DNA from: Halomonas sp.
Lineage (GTDB): Bacteria > Pseudomonadota > Gammaproteobacteria > Pseudomonadales > Halomonadaceae
Direction of reading: 5' to 3'
Assembly (NCBI RefSeq): GCF_017983445.1
Contig: NZ_JAGOBJ010000008.1
Span: 124,001 to 188,000, forward strand
Length of the DNA stretch: 64,000 nucleotides
The notes under the pieces: generated by a model
The model's database searches: none
What the model saw: the letters and a program-made list of their open reading frames with translations, nothing else
Told to the model about the DNA's origin: nothing
Shown: piece after piece, positions 37,187 to 47,913 of the stretch
How positions within the stretch are numbered: the stretch's first letter is position 1
Layout: every line of letters begins with the position of its first letter
Made by a program: the position numbers and the translations under genes

Positions 37187-37759
37187 CTAAAAGGGTAAAT
37201 GCAGCGATGCGCTGAGTTGATTGAGGTGGCTTAGCGTTGGTGCATCAACGCGTTCGTACTCCAAACGGGTGATCAGCCGGTTAATGGTGACGGTGGCGCC
37301 AAAGCCTTGCAGCCAGGCAGTGCCGCCTTCGTCTGCGCCTTGAGGCTGGTCGGTATCGCCGCGCCATTCGGTCAGGCCAGACTTAGCGTACATACTGAAA
37401 GCCCCCATACGGATGCCTGCCACAATGGCGCCGCCTAAACTTAGCGTATCCATGATCATGGGTGACATGCTGGAGGCAATCGGCACTTCTTCGCTTTCGC
37501 GGTAGGCAATTTCAGCGCCAATATCTAATTGGGGGAGTTGCCAGGGGCTAAACCCGGCCGTTAAGCGAAAACCGGATGTGTAGGTGTCCAAGCTGCTTAA
37601 ATCACTGCCTTCCAGGATCACGCCGTTATCGAGTCGCATAAGCTCGCTCTCCGGCATGGCATAGGCAATTGCTGGCGCCTCGTCATTGGCGACAGCGGCG
37701 ACAACAGTCAGATTTAAACCGATAACACTGTACAGGATAGCGCCAGCCAAGCGTTTCAT
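37187..37759 (-). CDS. Predicted outer-membrane beta-barrel protein
   Basis: 190 residues with an N-terminal signal peptide (hydrophobic stretch ending near VANDEA) and alternating beta-strand segments (FRLTAGFSPW, LDIGAEIAYRES, RLEYERVDAP). The C-terminal residue is Phe, typical of outer-membrane barrels recognised by BamA. The size suggests an eight-stranded barrel. No precise family is recognised. Its last 32 bases recur at 26910-26941 beyond the Rhs block, which lies between the two copies. It is transcribed toward the Rhs/VgrG genes' far side, with the methyltransferase gene 21 bp upstream on the same strand. Confidence 0.7.
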   Translation of the reverse strand: MKRLAGAILYSVIGLNLTVVAAVANDEAPAIAYAMPESELMRLDNGVILEGSDLSSLDTYTSGFRLTAGFSPWQLPQLDIGAEIAYRESEEVPIASSMSPMIMDTLSLGGAIVAGIRMGAFSMYAKSGLTEWRGDTDQPQGADEGGTAWLQGFGATVTINRLITRLEYERVDAPTLSHLNQLSASLHLPF

Positions 37760-37780
37760 TGGCGTTCCTCATCCTTGGCT

Positions 37781-38623
37781 TTAATTATTATCCCAACCAG
37801 CATAGCAACTGGCTTTAATTTCTACCAAGTTAATTGCCTGCTGCTTGAGGTTAAAAAGCAGGTTTCTACCCATTTCCTGGAAGCGCTCACCAAATACCCA
37901 CTGTGGCGAGAGGATCGGCATCTGGGCGGTTTGCTCTTTATTGCCTTGGCGCTCACGCCACTCCAGGGCGATATCGCTCCAGTCAACGCAGTGCTCAAGT
38001 ATAAAGCCGCTTTGCTGAAGTTGCTGGGTAAGTGCCGTTTGGCTAAGCAGGTGCGAGTGCGTGAGCTCTGTCGCCCAGGGCACTGGGTAACGCAAGGCCT
38101 CTACATTAGGCCCGCTCACTACTTCATGCATTACCAGCTGCCCGCCAGGGCGTAATACCCGGTGACTTTCAGCAAACACCTGGGCGGCATCAGGCATGTT
38201 GAGCAGGCTGTGCTGAAATAAAAGCGCGTCAAAGGTGTTATCTGCAAACGGTAGGGCAGTCGCATCTCCCGTTATCCAGAAAAGCGGCGTTGAGTGGGGT
38301 TCGCTCAACGCACTTAGCGCTTTATTGAGTGCATTAAAACGGTGGGTAATGTCCAGGCCGGTCACCTGAAAACCCTGCGCTGCGCCTTGGCGCATTAACC
38401 CGCCCAAGCCTGCACCAATATCCAGAACGCGTGGATGAAGGGCTGGGTCAAGCAGCGCGAGCAACCGCGTAGTGGCCGTTACGCCGCCGATATGCAACTG
38501 ATCAAGCGGGGCCAACTGGTGCAGGGTAGGGCCCGCCGGATAATGGCTGCGAATTTGCGCCAGCACATCGGCATCGCGTAGCCCCTGCTGGTAATACTCA
38601 GCCAAACGCGGTGCGTCTGTCAT
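37781..38623 (-). CDS. Class I SAM-dependent methyltransferase
   Basis: 280-residue UbiE/Methyltransf_11-like enzyme. Motif I is [10 protein letters not shown], followed by [13 protein letters not shown] and [10 protein letters not shown]; the post-motif [15 protein letters not shown] is intact. The substrate is unknown. The start overlaps the stop of the upstream acyl-CoA synthetase gene by four bases (ATGA), so it is probably the last gene of the liu transcript. The link to leucine catabolism is inferred from position only. Confidence 0.82.
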   Translation of the reverse strand: MTDAPRLAEYYQQGLRDADVLAQIRSHYPAGPTLHQLAPLDQLHIGGVTATTRLLALLDPALHPRVLDIGAGLGGLMRQGAAQGFQVTGLDITHRFNALNKALSALSEPHSTPLFWITGDATALPFADNTFDALLFQHSLLNMPDAAQVFAESHRVLRPGGQLVMHEVVSGPNVEALRYPVPWATELTHSHLLSQTALTQQLQQSGFILEHCVDWSDIALEWRERQGNKEQTAQMPILSPQWVFGERFQEMGRNLLFNLKQQAINLVEIKASCYAGWDNN

Positions 38624-40341
38624 GACGGTGATTCTGGATTCAACCCCAGCTCTTGAGTGGAAATTTCACGCATCTTGAATTTCTGGATTTTGCCGGTCAC
38701 CGTCATGGGGAATTCATCGACGAATTTAAAGTAGCGGGGGATCTTGAAGTGGGTGATCTTGCCTTTACAGAACTCACGCAGGTCTTCACCGCTAATCTCT
38801 CCTGCCGTGGCGTTGAGTTTTACCCAGGCAACCAGCTCCTCACCGTATTTTTTGTCGGGCACGCCGGTGACCTGCACATCGGAAATCGCCGGGTGGGTAT
38901 ACAGAAACTCTTCGATTTCTTTGGGGTAAACATTTTCACCCCCGCGAATCACCATGTCTTTAATACGTCCGACGATCTGGATATAACCCTCTTCATCCAT
39001 GGTGGCCAAGTCACCGGTATGCATCCAGCCGGATTCGTCGATGGCCTCACGCGTGGCCTGCTCGTTGTTCCAGTATTGGAGCATGACGCTATAGCCCCGG
39101 GTACACAGCTCGCCGATTTCACCGCGGGGTAAGATAGCGCCATTGCCGGGGTCGACAATTTTGCTCTCCAGATGCGGCTGGGTACGCCCCACGGTGGAAA
39201 CCCGCTTTTCAATACTGTCATTTGCGCCCGTTTGGGTAGAAACCGGGCTGGTTTCAGTCATCCCGTAGGCGATCTGGACGCCCTTCATGTTCATCTTGTT
39301 GATGACTTGTTTCATGATCTCGGCTGGGCAAATCGAGCCTGCCATGATGCCGGTACGCAGCGAAGAGAGGTCGGTGTTGGCAAACTCGGGGTGATCCAGC
39401 TCGGCGATAAACATTGTAGGCACGCCGTAGAGCGCGGTGGCTTTTTGTTCGTGTACGGCTTTGAGTACTTTACCCGGGTCAAAGCCTTCATCGGGGTAAA
39501 TCATCGCAGCCCCATGGGTCATACAGCCCAGATTACCCATGACCATGCCAAAACAGTGATAAAGCGGCACAGGAATGACCAGACGATCTTCACTGGTAAA
39601 GCCCATGCTTTCAGCTACAAAAAAGCCGTTATTGAGAATATTGTGATGAGAAAGCGTGGCGCCTTTCGGAAAGCCGGTGGTGCCCGAGGTGTATTGAATA
39701 TTGATCGGGTCGTCAAACTGAAGGGTGCTTTGCAGGTCGTTGACGTCGGTTTGGCTAACCTTGCTCGACTCCTGCATTAAATCTGACCAGCGCCACATGC
39801 CGGGATGCTTCTCGCTGCTTAAGTTAATCACGCACTCAAGCTGGGGTAGCTTTAGCGATTTAAGCGCGCCTTCTGCACTGGTTTGAAGCTCCGGCGCCAG
39901 CTCATAGAGCATGCCGCGGTAGCCTGAGCTTTTGAAACTGTCGGCGCAGACCAAAAAACGCGCGCCGGATTGGTTAAGCGCATACTCAAGTTCATGAGTA
40001 CGGTAAGCCGGGTTGATGTTGACTAAAATGGCGCCAATTTTGGCGGTAGCGAATTGGGTTAATGTCCACTCGCTGCAGTTAGGCGCCCACATACCGACCC
40101 GATCACCACACTTCACGCCAATGGCTAGTAACGCACGAGCGCAGCGGTTTACCTCTTCATGCAGCTCGCGGTAGCGCCAGTGAATGTTCTGGTGCAGCAC
40201 AATCAGGGCATCGTTATCGGGATACTGCGCGGCAATTTGATCGAATTTATCGCCGATAGTCATGCCAAGCAGCGGTTTGTCAGCGGTGCTGCTGGCATAG
40301 CTGGGCAGGGCTTTAGATAGGCTGGGGTCATGTAGCGCCAT
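38620..40341 (-). CDS. AMP-dependent acyl-CoA synthetase
   Basis: 573-residue ANL-superfamily ligase that activates a carboxylic acid to its CoA thioester. The AMP-binding signature [18 protein letters not shown], the YGMTETSP motif, the [16 protein letters not shown] hinge region and the catalytic-lysine motif [15 protein letters not shown] are all present. It is closest in kind to medium-chain or branched-chain fatty acid CoA ligases. It lies 51 bp downstream of liuE on the same strand, a frequent neighbour of liu operons, where it may activate isovalerate or acetoacetate; the substrate is inferred. Confidence 0.88.
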   Translation of the reverse strand: MALHDPSLSKALPSYASSTADKPLLGMTIGDKFDQIAAQYPDNDALIVLHQNIHWRYRELHEEVNRCARALLAIGVKCGDRVGMWAPNCSEWTLTQFATAKIGAILVNINPAYRTHELEYALNQSGARFLVCADSFKSSGYRGMLYELAPELQTSAEGALKSLKLPQLECVINLSSEKHPGMWRWSDLMQESSKVSQTDVNDLQSTLQFDDPINIQYTSGTTGFPKGATLSHHNILNNGFFVAESMGFTSEDRLVIPVPLYHCFGMVMGNLGCMTHGAAMIYPDEGFDPGKVLKAVHEQKATALYGVPTMFIAELDHPEFANTDLSSLRTGIMAGSICPAEIMKQVINKMNMKGVQIAYGMTETSPVSTQTGANDSIEKRVSTVGRTQPHLESKIVDPGNGAILPRGEIGELCTRGYSVMLQYWNNEQATREAIDESGWMHTGDLATMDEEGYIQIVGRIKDMVIRGGENVYPKEIEEFLYTHPAISDVQVTGVPDKKYGEELVAWVKLNATAGEISGEDLREFCKGKITHFKIPRYFKFVDEFPMTVTGKIQKFKMREISTQELGLNPESPS

Positions 40342-40392
40342 AATGTCTCTCCGTATTTTTATTGTCTGATCGAAAAGGCCGCGTGATGAGGG

Positions 40393-41322
40393 TTAGCTTG
40401 AGCGTGCGCCTCTGGCCAGGGCAACTTTTGAGGTCGGCTTGCGGCCCAGCGCCTGGGTAATCCAATTACCGGTATCCAGCACGGCCTGCAGATCAATCCC
40501 CGTTTCAATGCCTAAGCCTTCCAGCAGGTAAAGCACATCTTCGGTGGCGACGTTGCCGGAGGCACCTTTGGCATAAGGGCAGCCGCCCAAACCGCCGGTC
40601 GCAGCATCAATCACGCTGACACCTTCTTGCAGCACCGCATAAAGATTGGCGATGGCCATACCATAGGTATCATGAAAATGCGCCGCCAGCCGATCGATCG
40701 GCACCTGCCCGGAAACGGCCTCAATCATTCGCTTGGCAGCCAGCGGCGTACCCACTCCAATGGTGTCACCGAGGGAAATTTCATAGCAGCCCATGTCATA
40801 AAGGGCCTTGGCCACCTGAGCGACTTTCTCCGGGGGAATATCGCCTTCATAAGGGCAGCCCAGCACGCAGGAAACGTAGCCACGCACACGTACATTGGCA
40901 TCACGTGCGCGCTTGAGCACAGGCTCGAAGCGCTCAAGGGATTCCGCAATCGAGCAGTTGATGTTCTTTTGCGAAAACGCTTCAGAGGCCGCACCAAATA
41001 CCGCTACTTCATCAACACCTGCGGCCAGCGCATTTTCAAGCCCCTTGAGATTAGGGGTAAGGGCCGAGTAAACCACGCCGGGAGTACGGGTAATGCCATG
41101 CATTACGTCGGTAGCATCGCCCATTTGCGGTACCCACTTGGGTGATACAAAGCTTGCCGCTTCAATATGGCGGATGCCAGCATTGGCGAGCCGATGAATC
41201 AGCTCGATTTTGGTCGCGGTAGGCACCATGGCCCCCGGCTCGTTTTGCAGGCCGTCTCGGGGGGCCATTTCGAACAGGCGTACGCGCTGGGGAAGGCTGG
41301 ATTGGCGCAGTACCATGGTCAA
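40393..41322 (-). CDS. liuE: Hydroxymethylglutaryl-CoA lyase
   Basis: 309-residue TIM-barrel lyase that splits HMG-CoA into acetyl-CoA and acetoacetate, the last step of leucine degradation. Signature segments: [14 protein letters not shown] at the start (metal-binding Asp), HFHDTYGMA (metal-binding histidines) and the catalytic-cysteine loop [15 protein letters not shown]. It starts five bases after liuD in the liu operon. Confidence 0.95.
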   Translation of the reverse strand: MTMVLRQSSLPQRVRLFEMAPRDGLQNEPGAMVPTATKIELIHRLANAGIRHIEAASFVSPKWVPQMGDATDVMHGITRTPGVVYSALTPNLKGLENALAAGVDEVAVFGAASEAFSQKNINCSIAESLERFEPVLKRARDANVRVRGYVSCVLGCPYEGDIPPEKVAQVAKALYDMGCYEISLGDTIGVGTPLAAKRMIEAVSGQVPIDRLAAHFHDTYGMAIANLYAVLQEGVSVIDAATGGLGGCPYAKGASGNVATEDVLYLLEGLGIETGIDLQAVLDTGNWITQALGRKPTSKVALARGARSS

Positions 41323-41327
41323 GCTCC

Positions 41328-43433
41328 TTATTCGCCTGGGGCGAAGTCGAGTAATACATCACCCTGGCTAACGGTATCGCCTGCCTGAAAGCGGAAACCT
41401 TCCACGCGGCCGTTAGTCGGCGCGGTCATGGTGTGCTCCATCTTCATGGCTTCCATGACCATCAGGGGAATGCCTTTTTCAACGCTCGCCCCGGCTTCAA
41501 CCAGCAGCGCTACCACCGTGCCATGCATGGGAGCGGTAAAGCTCGCCTGCACTTCATGCTGGCCGTGATCAATCGCATCGATACGCTGCCAGTAAAGGCG
41601 GGTTTCGCCCTGTGGGTCGACCATGATTAACACATTGCCATCGCGCTGGGCCTGCAGGCGGCGGCGATGCCCGTTAAGGGTAATTGCCACGGCATTGCCG
41701 ATAAGCGGTTGAAGGCTGGCGCTAAAGGTTTGCCCATTAACGGCGTGACCATTAATGGTTAGGTGCCACTCCTGATCACCGGGGTGTCGCTTGCCTTCTA
41801 CAACCACCAGAGGGCTTGCGTCCTCAGATGCCTGAGAATGCTTGGGATCGTGCAGGGCAATGCGCACCGTGCGGGGTGCGTTAAGGCGAAAGCCATCGTG
41901 GCGATCCCAGGGCGAGCTGCTTTCGCACTCCTGGGCCAGCTGGTGTAACGCCATTAACGCGGCGCTGGCATAGTCTTCAGGCTGGTAGTGGTGCGCAGCA
42001 AACAGCGTTGCCTCGTGGCGCTCGATAAACCGCGTATCCAGCTCTATGTTTTTAAAACCTAAGTTCTTAAACGCGGGGTGAGTCGCCAGGCGCTGCAAAA
42101 AAGCCCGGTTGGTGACCACGCCCTGTATATCGAGGGCCGCTAGCGCGCGGTTAAGGGTGGCCAGGGCGGCATCCCGGTCACTGCCATGCACAATGAGCTT
42201 GGCGAGCATGGGGTCGTAGTGCATGGAAACCGTATCGCCGCTTTCCACACCGCTGTCCAGGCGTACCAGGTCGGCCTTTAGGTCGGTGCCTGCTAAATCG
42301 AGCGCAAAGCGGGTAAGCTTTCCCGTCGCAGGTAAAAAGTCCTGGTCAGGATCTTCGGCATAAAGCCGTGCTTCAAAGCTATGCCCGGTGATCGTCAATG
42401 CTTCCTGCGTGCAAGGCAGCGGTTCGCCCATGGCCACCCGCAGCTGCCATTCGACCAGATCCTGGCCGGTGATCATTTCGGTCACCGGGTGCTCGACCTG
42501 CAGGCGGGTGTTCATCTCCATAAAGTAGAACGAACCATCCTGCCCTGGTGAAGCGTCCAAAAGAAACTCAACCGTGCCTGCGCCCACGTAGCCGATTTCC
42601 TGAGCGGCACGCACGGCCGCATTACCCATCGCCGCGCGTAGTTCAGGCGTCATGCCCGGGGCGGGAGCTTCTTCTAGAACTTTTTGGTGGCGACGTTGAA
42701 CGCTGCAGTCGCGCTCGAACAGGTACACGCCGTGGCCCTGGCGATCACAAAATACCTGTACTTCTACATGGCGTGGCTGTACCAGGTATTTTTCGATAAG
42801 CATACGATCATCGCCAAAAGCGGCTTTAGACTCGCGGCGACAGCCTTCCAGCGCCGCCTGAAAGGCCTCGCTTTTTTCGACCACGCGCATGCCTTTGCCA
42901 CCGCCTCCGGCGCTGGCTTTGAGCATGACCGGGTAACCAATTTTATCGGCTTCAGCACGTAGCAGGTCATCGTCCTGGTTATCGCCGTGGTAGCCCGGCA
43001 CCAGCGGCACATTTGCATTGGCCATACGCGCCTTGGCAGCCGATTTATCCCCCATGGCGGCAATGGCTGACGCGGGCGGCCCGATAAAGATAATGCCCGC
43101 TTCTTCGAGCGCTTTTACAAAGGCACCATTTTCCGAAAGAAAGCCGTAGCCAGGGTGAATGGCGCCACTGCCGCTGCGCTTGGCGGCGTCAATCACCGCC
43201 TCGATATTCAAATAGCTTTCCCGCGCAGCGGCGGGGCCAATGCGAATGGCTTCATCGGCTTCGCGCACATGGCGGGCGTTGGCGTCGGCATCGGAATACA
43301 CAGCAACGGTTTTAAGGCCCATAAGGCGTGCCGTGCGCATTACCCGGCAGGCAATTTCACCCCGGTTGGCGATCAACAGCGTGTCAAAGGGCGTGGTACG
43401 CAGGTTAGATTCAGACGGCGTTAGGTGGCTCAT
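41328..43433 (-). CDS. liuD: Methylcrotonyl-CoA carboxylase, biotin-containing alpha subunit
   Basis: 701-residue biotin carboxylase/carrier subunit. The biotin carboxylase domain begins [17 protein letters not shown] and contains the ATP-grasp segment [14 protein letters not shown] and [16 protein letters not shown] linker region is followed by the biotinyl domain with [11 protein letters not shown], biotinylated on about K664. The start overlaps the liuC stop by four bases. The neighbouring liuB, liuC and liuA make methylcrotonyl-CoA the substrate. Confidence 0.95.
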   Translation of the reverse strand: MSHLTPSESNLRTTPFDTLLIANRGEIACRVMRTARLMGLKTVAVYSDADANARHVREADEAIRIGPAAARESYLNIEAVIDAAKRSGSGAIHPGYGFLSENGAFVKALEEAGIIFIGPPASAIAAMGDKSAAKARMANANVPLVPGYHGDNQDDDLLRAEADKIGYPVMLKASAGGGGKGMRVVEKSEAFQAALEGCRRESKAAFGDDRMLIEKYLVQPRHVEVQVFCDRQGHGVYLFERDCSVQRRHQKVLEEAPAPGMTPELRAAMGNAAVRAAQEIGYVGAGTVEFLLDASPGQDGSFYFMEMNTRLQVEHPVTEMITGQDLVEWQLRVAMGEPLPCTQEALTITGHSFEARLYAEDPDQDFLPATGKLTRFALDLAGTDLKADLVRLDSGVESGDTVSMHYDPMLAKLIVHGSDRDAALATLNRALAALDIQGVVTNRAFLQRLATHPAFKNLGFKNIELDTRFIERHEATLFAAHHYQPEDYASAALMALHQLAQECESSSPWDRHDGFRLNAPRTVRIALHDPKHSQASEDASPLVVVEGKRHPGDQEWHLTINGHAVNGQTFSASLQPLIGNAVAITLNGHRRRLQAQRDGNVLIMVDPQGETRLYWQRIDAIDHGQHEVQASFTAPMHGTVVALLVEAGASVEKGIPLMVMEAMKMEHTMTAPTNGRVEGFRFQAGDTVSQGDVLLDFAPGE

Positions 43434-44254
43434 GAGCGGCGCTCCTTGGCATTGCCGGATAGAGGCGTTTCAGCCCAGGCGGGGCGACGCTTTTCAAAAA
43501 ATCCAGCCAGGCCTTCCTGGCCTTCCTGGCTAACCCGCAACTGGGCGATCACCTGACAGGTTTGTTCGCGCGTGGCGTCAGAATCAGGCGACTGGCTGAC
43601 CGTTTGTAACAGCGCTTTGGTAGCCTGCTGCGCCTGAGGTGAACCAGCGAGCAACGTTTCCAGCATGGCCTCTACCGCGCTATCCAGTGCGCCATGTTCA
43701 ACGATCTGATGGGCCAGGCCCAGGCCGAGCGCCGTTGGCGCATCGATGACTTCAGCGCTCAACGCGTAACGGCGCATCTGGCGCGCGCCGAGTGCGCGGT
43801 GTACATAGGGGCTGATGACCGCAGGCGAGAGGCCAATCTTGACTTCTGAAAGACAGAATTTGGCTTTATCGGAGGCAATAACGATATCGCAGCAGGCGGC
43901 CAAGCCTACGGCGCCGCCAAAGGCTGCGCCCTGAACCCGGCACAGGGTGGGGCAGGGTAGCGTATCCAGGTTATGCATCAGGGCGGCAAGTTTGCGCGAG
44001 TCGGCCAGGTTGTCTTCAAAATCGTAATCGACCATGCGCTTCATCCAGTTCAAATCCGCGCCCGCTGAGAAACTGTTACCTTCAGAACCCAGCACCACCA
44101 CGCGAACCTCACCGCTTTCAATCAGCGGGTGAAGCTTCTCAATGTGTTCGTTCAGCTCGGCAATCAGCTGGTCATCAAAGGCGTTATGAACGTCGGGGCG
44201 ATTGAGGGTTAAGCGGGCAACACCAGCATCAATGGTTAACGTTGAATTTGTCAT
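43430..44254 (-). CDS. liuC: Methylglutaconyl-CoA hydratase (enoyl-CoA hydratase/isomerase family)
   Basis: 274-residue crotonase-fold enzyme that hydrates 3-methylglutaconyl-CoA to HMG-CoA. It has LTLNRPDVHNAFDD at the N-terminus, the oxyanion-hole segments FSAGADLNWMKRM and VQGAAFGGAVGLAACCDI, and EVKIGLSPAVISPYV. Placement between the two methylcrotonyl-CoA carboxylase subunit genes gives the specific function. Confidence 0.93.
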   Translation of the reverse strand: MTNSTLTIDAGVARLTLNRPDVHNAFDDQLIAELNEHIEKLHPLIESGEVRVVVLGSEGNSFSAGADLNWMKRMVDYDFEDNLADSRKLAALMHNLDTLPCPTLCRVQGAAFGGAVGLAACCDIVIASDKAKFCLSEVKIGLSPAVISPYVHRALGARQMRRYALSAEVIDAPTALGLGLAHQIVEHGALDSAVEAMLETLLAGSPQAQQATKALLQTVSQSPDSDATREQTCQVIAQLRVSQEGQEGLAGFFEKRRPAWAETPLSGNAKERRS

Positions 44255-44265
44255 GATAGGGCCCC

Positions 44266-45873
44266 TTACATCCGGAACACGCCGAAGCGTGTCTCTTCAA
44301 TCTCAGCATTCATGGCCGCGGCCAGCGCTAAGCCCAGCACATCGCGGGTTTGTAGCGGGTCGATTACCCCGTCATCCCAGAGCCGGGCGCTGGCGTAGTA
44401 AGGGTGACCCTGATGCTCGTACTGTTCGCGGGTGGGCTGCTTGAACGCCTCTTCGGCTTCTTTGGTCCACTCGCTGCCTTCGCGCTCATACTGCTCGCGT
44501 TTGACCTGGGCAAGTACCCCGGCGGCCTGCTCGCCGCCCATCACGGAAATGCGCGCGTTGGGCCACATGAACAGAAGATTCGGATCATAAGCGCGCCCAC
44601 ACATGCCATAGTTGCCCGCCCCGAAGCTTCCGCCAATCAACACGGTGAACTTGGGCACCTTGGCGCACGCCACGGCGGTGACCAGCTTGGCGCCATGTTT
44701 GGCGATACCTTCGTGCTCGTACCTGGAACCCACCATGAAGCCGGTGATGTTCTGCAGAAAAATCAGCGGAATCTTGCGCTGGGCGCACAGCTCAATAAAG
44801 TGCGCACCTTTGACGGCGCTCTCTGAAAACAGCACGCCGTTATTGGCCACAATACCCACCGGATGACCATGAATATGCGCAAACCCGGTGACTAAGGTAT
44901 CGCCGTAGTAGCGTTTGAATTCATCGAAATCAGAGCTGTCGACGATTCGGCCGATGACTTCACGAACATCAAAGGGCTTTTTAAGGTCGGTGCCCACAAT
45001 GCCGTAAAGCTCGGATGGATCGAGCTTGGGTGGCTGGGGCGCCTGCATGGCAAGCTTGCCGCGCTTTTGCCAATTCAGGCGCGAGACACAGGCCCGGGCA
45101 AGCTGCAGGGCATGCATATCGTTTTCGGCATAATGGTCGGCCACGCCGCTGACTTTGGCATGCACATCCGCGCCGCCCAATGCCTCGGCACTGATACTTT
45201 CACCGGTGGCTGCTTTGACGAGCGGCGGGCCGCCCAGAAAGATGGTGCCTTGCTCTTTAACGATGATCGATTCATCGGCTATGGCGGGCACATACGCACC
45301 GCCTGCGGTGCAGGAACCCATCACCACGGCAATTTGCGGAATGCCTTCAGCCGACAGGGTGGCCTGGTTATAGAAAATGCGCCCGAAGTGGTCGCGATCA
45401 GGGAAGACTTCATCCTGACGGGGGAGAAAGGCGCCGCCGGAATCGACCAGATAAATACACGGCAAGCGATGCTTACGGGCGATCTCCTGGGCGCGGATAT
45501 GTTTTTTGACCGTCAGTGGAAAGTAGGTGCCGCCTTTTACCGTGGCATCGTTGGCCACAATCACGCATTCAACGCCCGATACGCGCCCAATGCCGGTCAC
45601 CACACCGGCGGCCGGTACGTCGCTTTCATACACCTTATGAGCGGCAAGTGCGGAAAATTCTAGAAAAGGCGAGCCTTCATCGATCAGGTGATCGATACGG
45701 TCACGCACATAAAGCTTGCCACGGCTCTCATGACGCTCACGTGATTTAGCGCCGCCACCCTGGGCAACGGCCGCGGTGAGCTCATGTAGCTGAGTAACCA
45801 CGCTACGCATCGACTGATCGTTGGTCTGAAAGAGCTCGCTACGCGGATTAATCTGAGTGCTGAGAATGCTCAT
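44266..45873 (-). CDS. liuB: Methylcrotonyl-CoA carboxylase, carboxyltransferase beta subunit
   Basis: 535-residue carboxyltransferase that moves the carboxyl group from carboxybiotin to 3-methylcrotonyl-CoA. Typical parts are the [22 protein letters not shown] start, [18 protein letters not shown], the [14 protein letters not shown] loop and the C-terminal [12 protein letters not shown]. It lies 9 bp downstream of liuA. Confidence 0.95.
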   Translation of the reverse strand: MSILSTQINPRSELFQTNDQSMRSVVTQLHELTAAVAQGGGAKSRERHESRGKLYVRDRIDHLIDEGSPFLEFSALAAHKVYESDVPAAGVVTGIGRVSGVECVIVANDATVKGGTYFPLTVKKHIRAQEIARKHRLPCIYLVDSGGAFLPRQDEVFPDRDHFGRIFYNQATLSAEGIPQIAVVMGSCTAGGAYVPAIADESIIVKEQGTIFLGGPPLVKAATGESISAEALGGADVHAKVSGVADHYAENDMHALQLARACVSRLNWQKRGKLAMQAPQPPKLDPSELYGIVGTDLKKPFDVREVIGRIVDSSDFDEFKRYYGDTLVTGFAHIHGHPVGIVANNGVLFSESAVKGAHFIELCAQRKIPLIFLQNITGFMVGSRYEHEGIAKHGAKLVTAVACAKVPKFTVLIGGSFGAGNYGMCGRAYDPNLLFMWPNARISVMGGEQAAGVLAQVKREQYEREGSEWTKEAEEAFKQPTREQYEHQGHPYYASARLWDDGVIDPLQTRDVLGLALAAAMNAEIEETRFGVFRM

Positions 45874-45882
45874 GGTGCGCCT

Positions 45883-47058
45883 CTACTTGCTTTCGGTGAA
45901 GAGTTCGCGGCCAATCAACATCCGCCGAATTTCACTGGTGCCCGCGCCGATTTCATACAGCTTTGCGTCGCGCAGCAGGCGCCCAGTGGGGTATTCATTG
46001 ATATACCCGTTGCCGCCCAGTAGCTGAATGGAATCCAGCGCTACCTGGGTAGCTTTTTCGGCACAGTAGAGGATGACGCCCGCGGCATCCTTGCGCGAGG
46101 TCTGGTCGCGATCACACGCGGCCGCGACGGCATACAGGTAGGCGCGGCAGGCATTTAGCGTGGTGTACATGTCTGCCACTTTGCCCTGCACCAGCTGGAA
46201 CTCACCTATCGACTGGTTAAACTGTTTGCGCTCATGGACGTAGGGCATCACGACATCCATGGCGGCCTGCATGATGCCAACGGGGCCTGCGGCAAGCACG
46301 GTGCGCTCATAATCAAGCCCGCTCATCAATACGCGGACCCCTTTGCCTTCTTCACCCAGCACGTTTTCAGCGGGAACCTCACAATCCTGAAACACCAGCT
46401 CGCAGGTGTTAGAGCCGCGCATGCCCAACTTGTCGAGCTTCTGCGCCGTGGAGAACCCCGGCATGCCTTTTTCGATCAGGAAAGTGGTAATACCTTTGGA
46501 GCCAGCCTCCGGGTCAGTCTTGGCGTAGACCACCAGCACATCGGCATCCGGGCCATTGGTGATCCACATTTTGTTGCCGTTTAGAATGTATTTGTCGCCA
46601 ACTTTTTTAGCCCGTAGCTGCATGGAAACGACATCGGAGCCAGCACCCGGTTCAGACATGGCAAGCGCGCCCACGTGTTCGCCACTGATCAATTTGGGCA
46701 GATACTTGGCCTTCTGTTCGGCAGAGGCGTTGCGCTTGATTTGGTTCACACACAGGTTGGAGTGCGCACCGTAGGACAGCGCGACCGACGCGCTCGCCCG
46801 GGAGATCTCTTCCATGGCGATGCAGTGGGCAAGGTAGCCCATGCCGCTGCCGCCATCCTCTTCAGATACGGTGATGCCTAAAAGGCCCATGTCACCAAAC
46901 TTTTTCCATAAATCGTTGGGGAATTCGTTATTGCGGTCGATTTCTGCGGCGCGGGGGGCAATTTCACTGGCGGCGAAGGCATTGACCTGCTCGCGCAGCA
47001 TGTTCATTTCGTCATCGAGACCGAAATTCAGTTCTGAGTAGAGAGAGTGCATGGTCAA
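45883..47058 (-). CDS. liuA: Isovaleryl-CoA dehydrogenase
   Basis: 391-residue FAD-dependent acyl-CoA dehydrogenase catalysing the first committed step of leucine breakdown. FAD and substrate signature [16 protein letters not shown] is present. The catalytic glutamate sits at E251 in [13 protein letters not shown], the location special to isovaleryl-CoA dehydrogenase rather than the usual C-terminal position. The C-terminus has [20 protein letters not shown]. It is the first enzyme gene after liuR. Confidence 0.95.
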   Translation of the reverse strand: MTMHSLYSELNFGLDDEMNMLREQVNAFAASEIAPRAAEIDRNNEFPNDLWKKFGDMGLLGITVSEEDGGSGMGYLAHCIAMEEISRASASVALSYGAHSNLCVNQIKRNASAEQKAKYLPKLISGEHVGALAMSEPGAGSDVVSMQLRAKKVGDKYILNGNKMWITNGPDADVLVVYAKTDPEAGSKGITTFLIEKGMPGFSTAQKLDKLGMRGSNTCELVFQDCEVPAENVLGEEGKGVRVLMSGLDYERTVLAAGPVGIMQAAMDVVMPYVHERKQFNQSIGEFQLVQGKVADMYTTLNACRAYLYAVAAACDRDQTSRKDAAGVILYCAEKATQVALDSIQLLGGNGYINEYPTGRLLRDAKLYEIGAGTSEIRRMLIGRELFTESK

Positions 47059-47129
47059 TCACCTGTTTTATTAGAAAATTGTTTATCGATTGAAAAATTG
47101 TTGGGTAGAGAATGAGACGCCGCTAAATC

Positions 47130-47555
47130 TTAAGTAGATGATGAAGCTTGAGTACGCTCTTCATCGGATTGTTTTTCGTACAACTCCTCAAGCGCCTGAC
47201 GGCAGCGAATCTCGGCACTTTCAAGCTCCAGCTGTACCATGGTGATATCTTTCATCTGCTGTTCAAGCGCTGCCCGGCGTTCGCCGATTTTGTTCAACAT
47301 AAGCTGCAGCTGTTTTTCACTACCGCTACGGGTCTCATCCCAAAGCTCAAATAACTCTCGAATCTCTGCCAGTGAAAGTCCCAGCCGTTTGCCCCGTAAG
47401 GTCAATTTAAGCCGTACCCGATCCTTGCTGCTGTAAATGCGTGTTTGGCCCCGCCGTGCCGGGTGAAGCAGCTCCTGATCTTCATAGAACCGAATGCTGC
47501 GGGTGGTGACGTCAAACTCGCTGGCCAGTTCGCTAATCGAGTAGGTTTTGCTCAT
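47130..47555 (-). CDS. liuR: MerR-family transcriptional regulator LiuR
   Basis: 141 residues from ATG at 47555 (GAG five bases upstream; a TTG six codons earlier is possible). The N-terminal winged HTH is of MerR type: YSISELASEFDVTTRSIRFYEDQELL followed by RRGQTRIYSSKDR. A long coiled-coil dimerisation helix follows. In proteobacteria LiuR represses branched-chain amino acid catabolic genes and binds TTGACGTTTACGTAA-like palindromes. A perfect palindrome of that kind lies 63 bp upstream of this gene and another precedes the valine-branch operon. Confidence 0.92.
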   Translation of the reverse strand: MSKTYSISELASEFDVTTRSIRFYEDQELLHPARRGQTRIYSSKDRVRLKLTLRGKRLGLSLAEIRELFELWDETRSGSEKQLQLMLNKIGERRAALEQQMKDITMVQLELESAEIRCRQALEELYEKQSDEERTQASSST

Positions 47556-47573
47556 GGGCTCAATTCTCTTCAA

Positions 47574-47913
47574 AAAGGTCTGTTCCTATGGAACACTGCT
47601 GATGAGGCTAAAACAAGTTTACGTTAACGTAAAGAAGTCATTGCATTGGTCTATGACCGTATAGAAAAATTTAACTATATGTAAAATATAGTTTTATCGA
47701 TATTTAAGTATTTAATGTTACTTTTTGTAGACCAAAGTTGTAATTGTAATTGCCTACTATAGATTGCTAGCTTGCACTTATACCTTACGTATAGGTAAAG
47801 ATGCATTGCCAGCTAACAATAACAGCGAACCTACCTCATTAAGCGGTAAGGGACTGGTGAAACGTCAGCACAAGAATCGCTCAGCATAAGAACAACAAGA
47901 GGCTTATTGCTCT
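47574..47913. other. Divergent intergenic region between liuR and the ABC transporter
   Basis: About 340 bp, markedly AT-rich in the middle (47660-47760). It contains the LiuR palindrome on the liuR side. No open frame of interest and no second LiuR-like site was seen near the transporter start. Confidence 0.6.
47618..47633. promoter_or_regulatory. LiuR operator upstream of liuR
   Basis: A perfect 16-bp palindrome, TTTACGTTAACGTAAA. It fits the published gammaproteobacterial LiuR consensus (TTGACGTTTACGTAAA-like). It lies in the promoter region of liuR and thus of the liu operon. Confidence 0.8.

Noticed and set aside
45067-45663. Plus-strand open frame of 198 codons opposite liuB
   Set aside because: Antisense to a highly conserved carboxyltransferase; no family signature.
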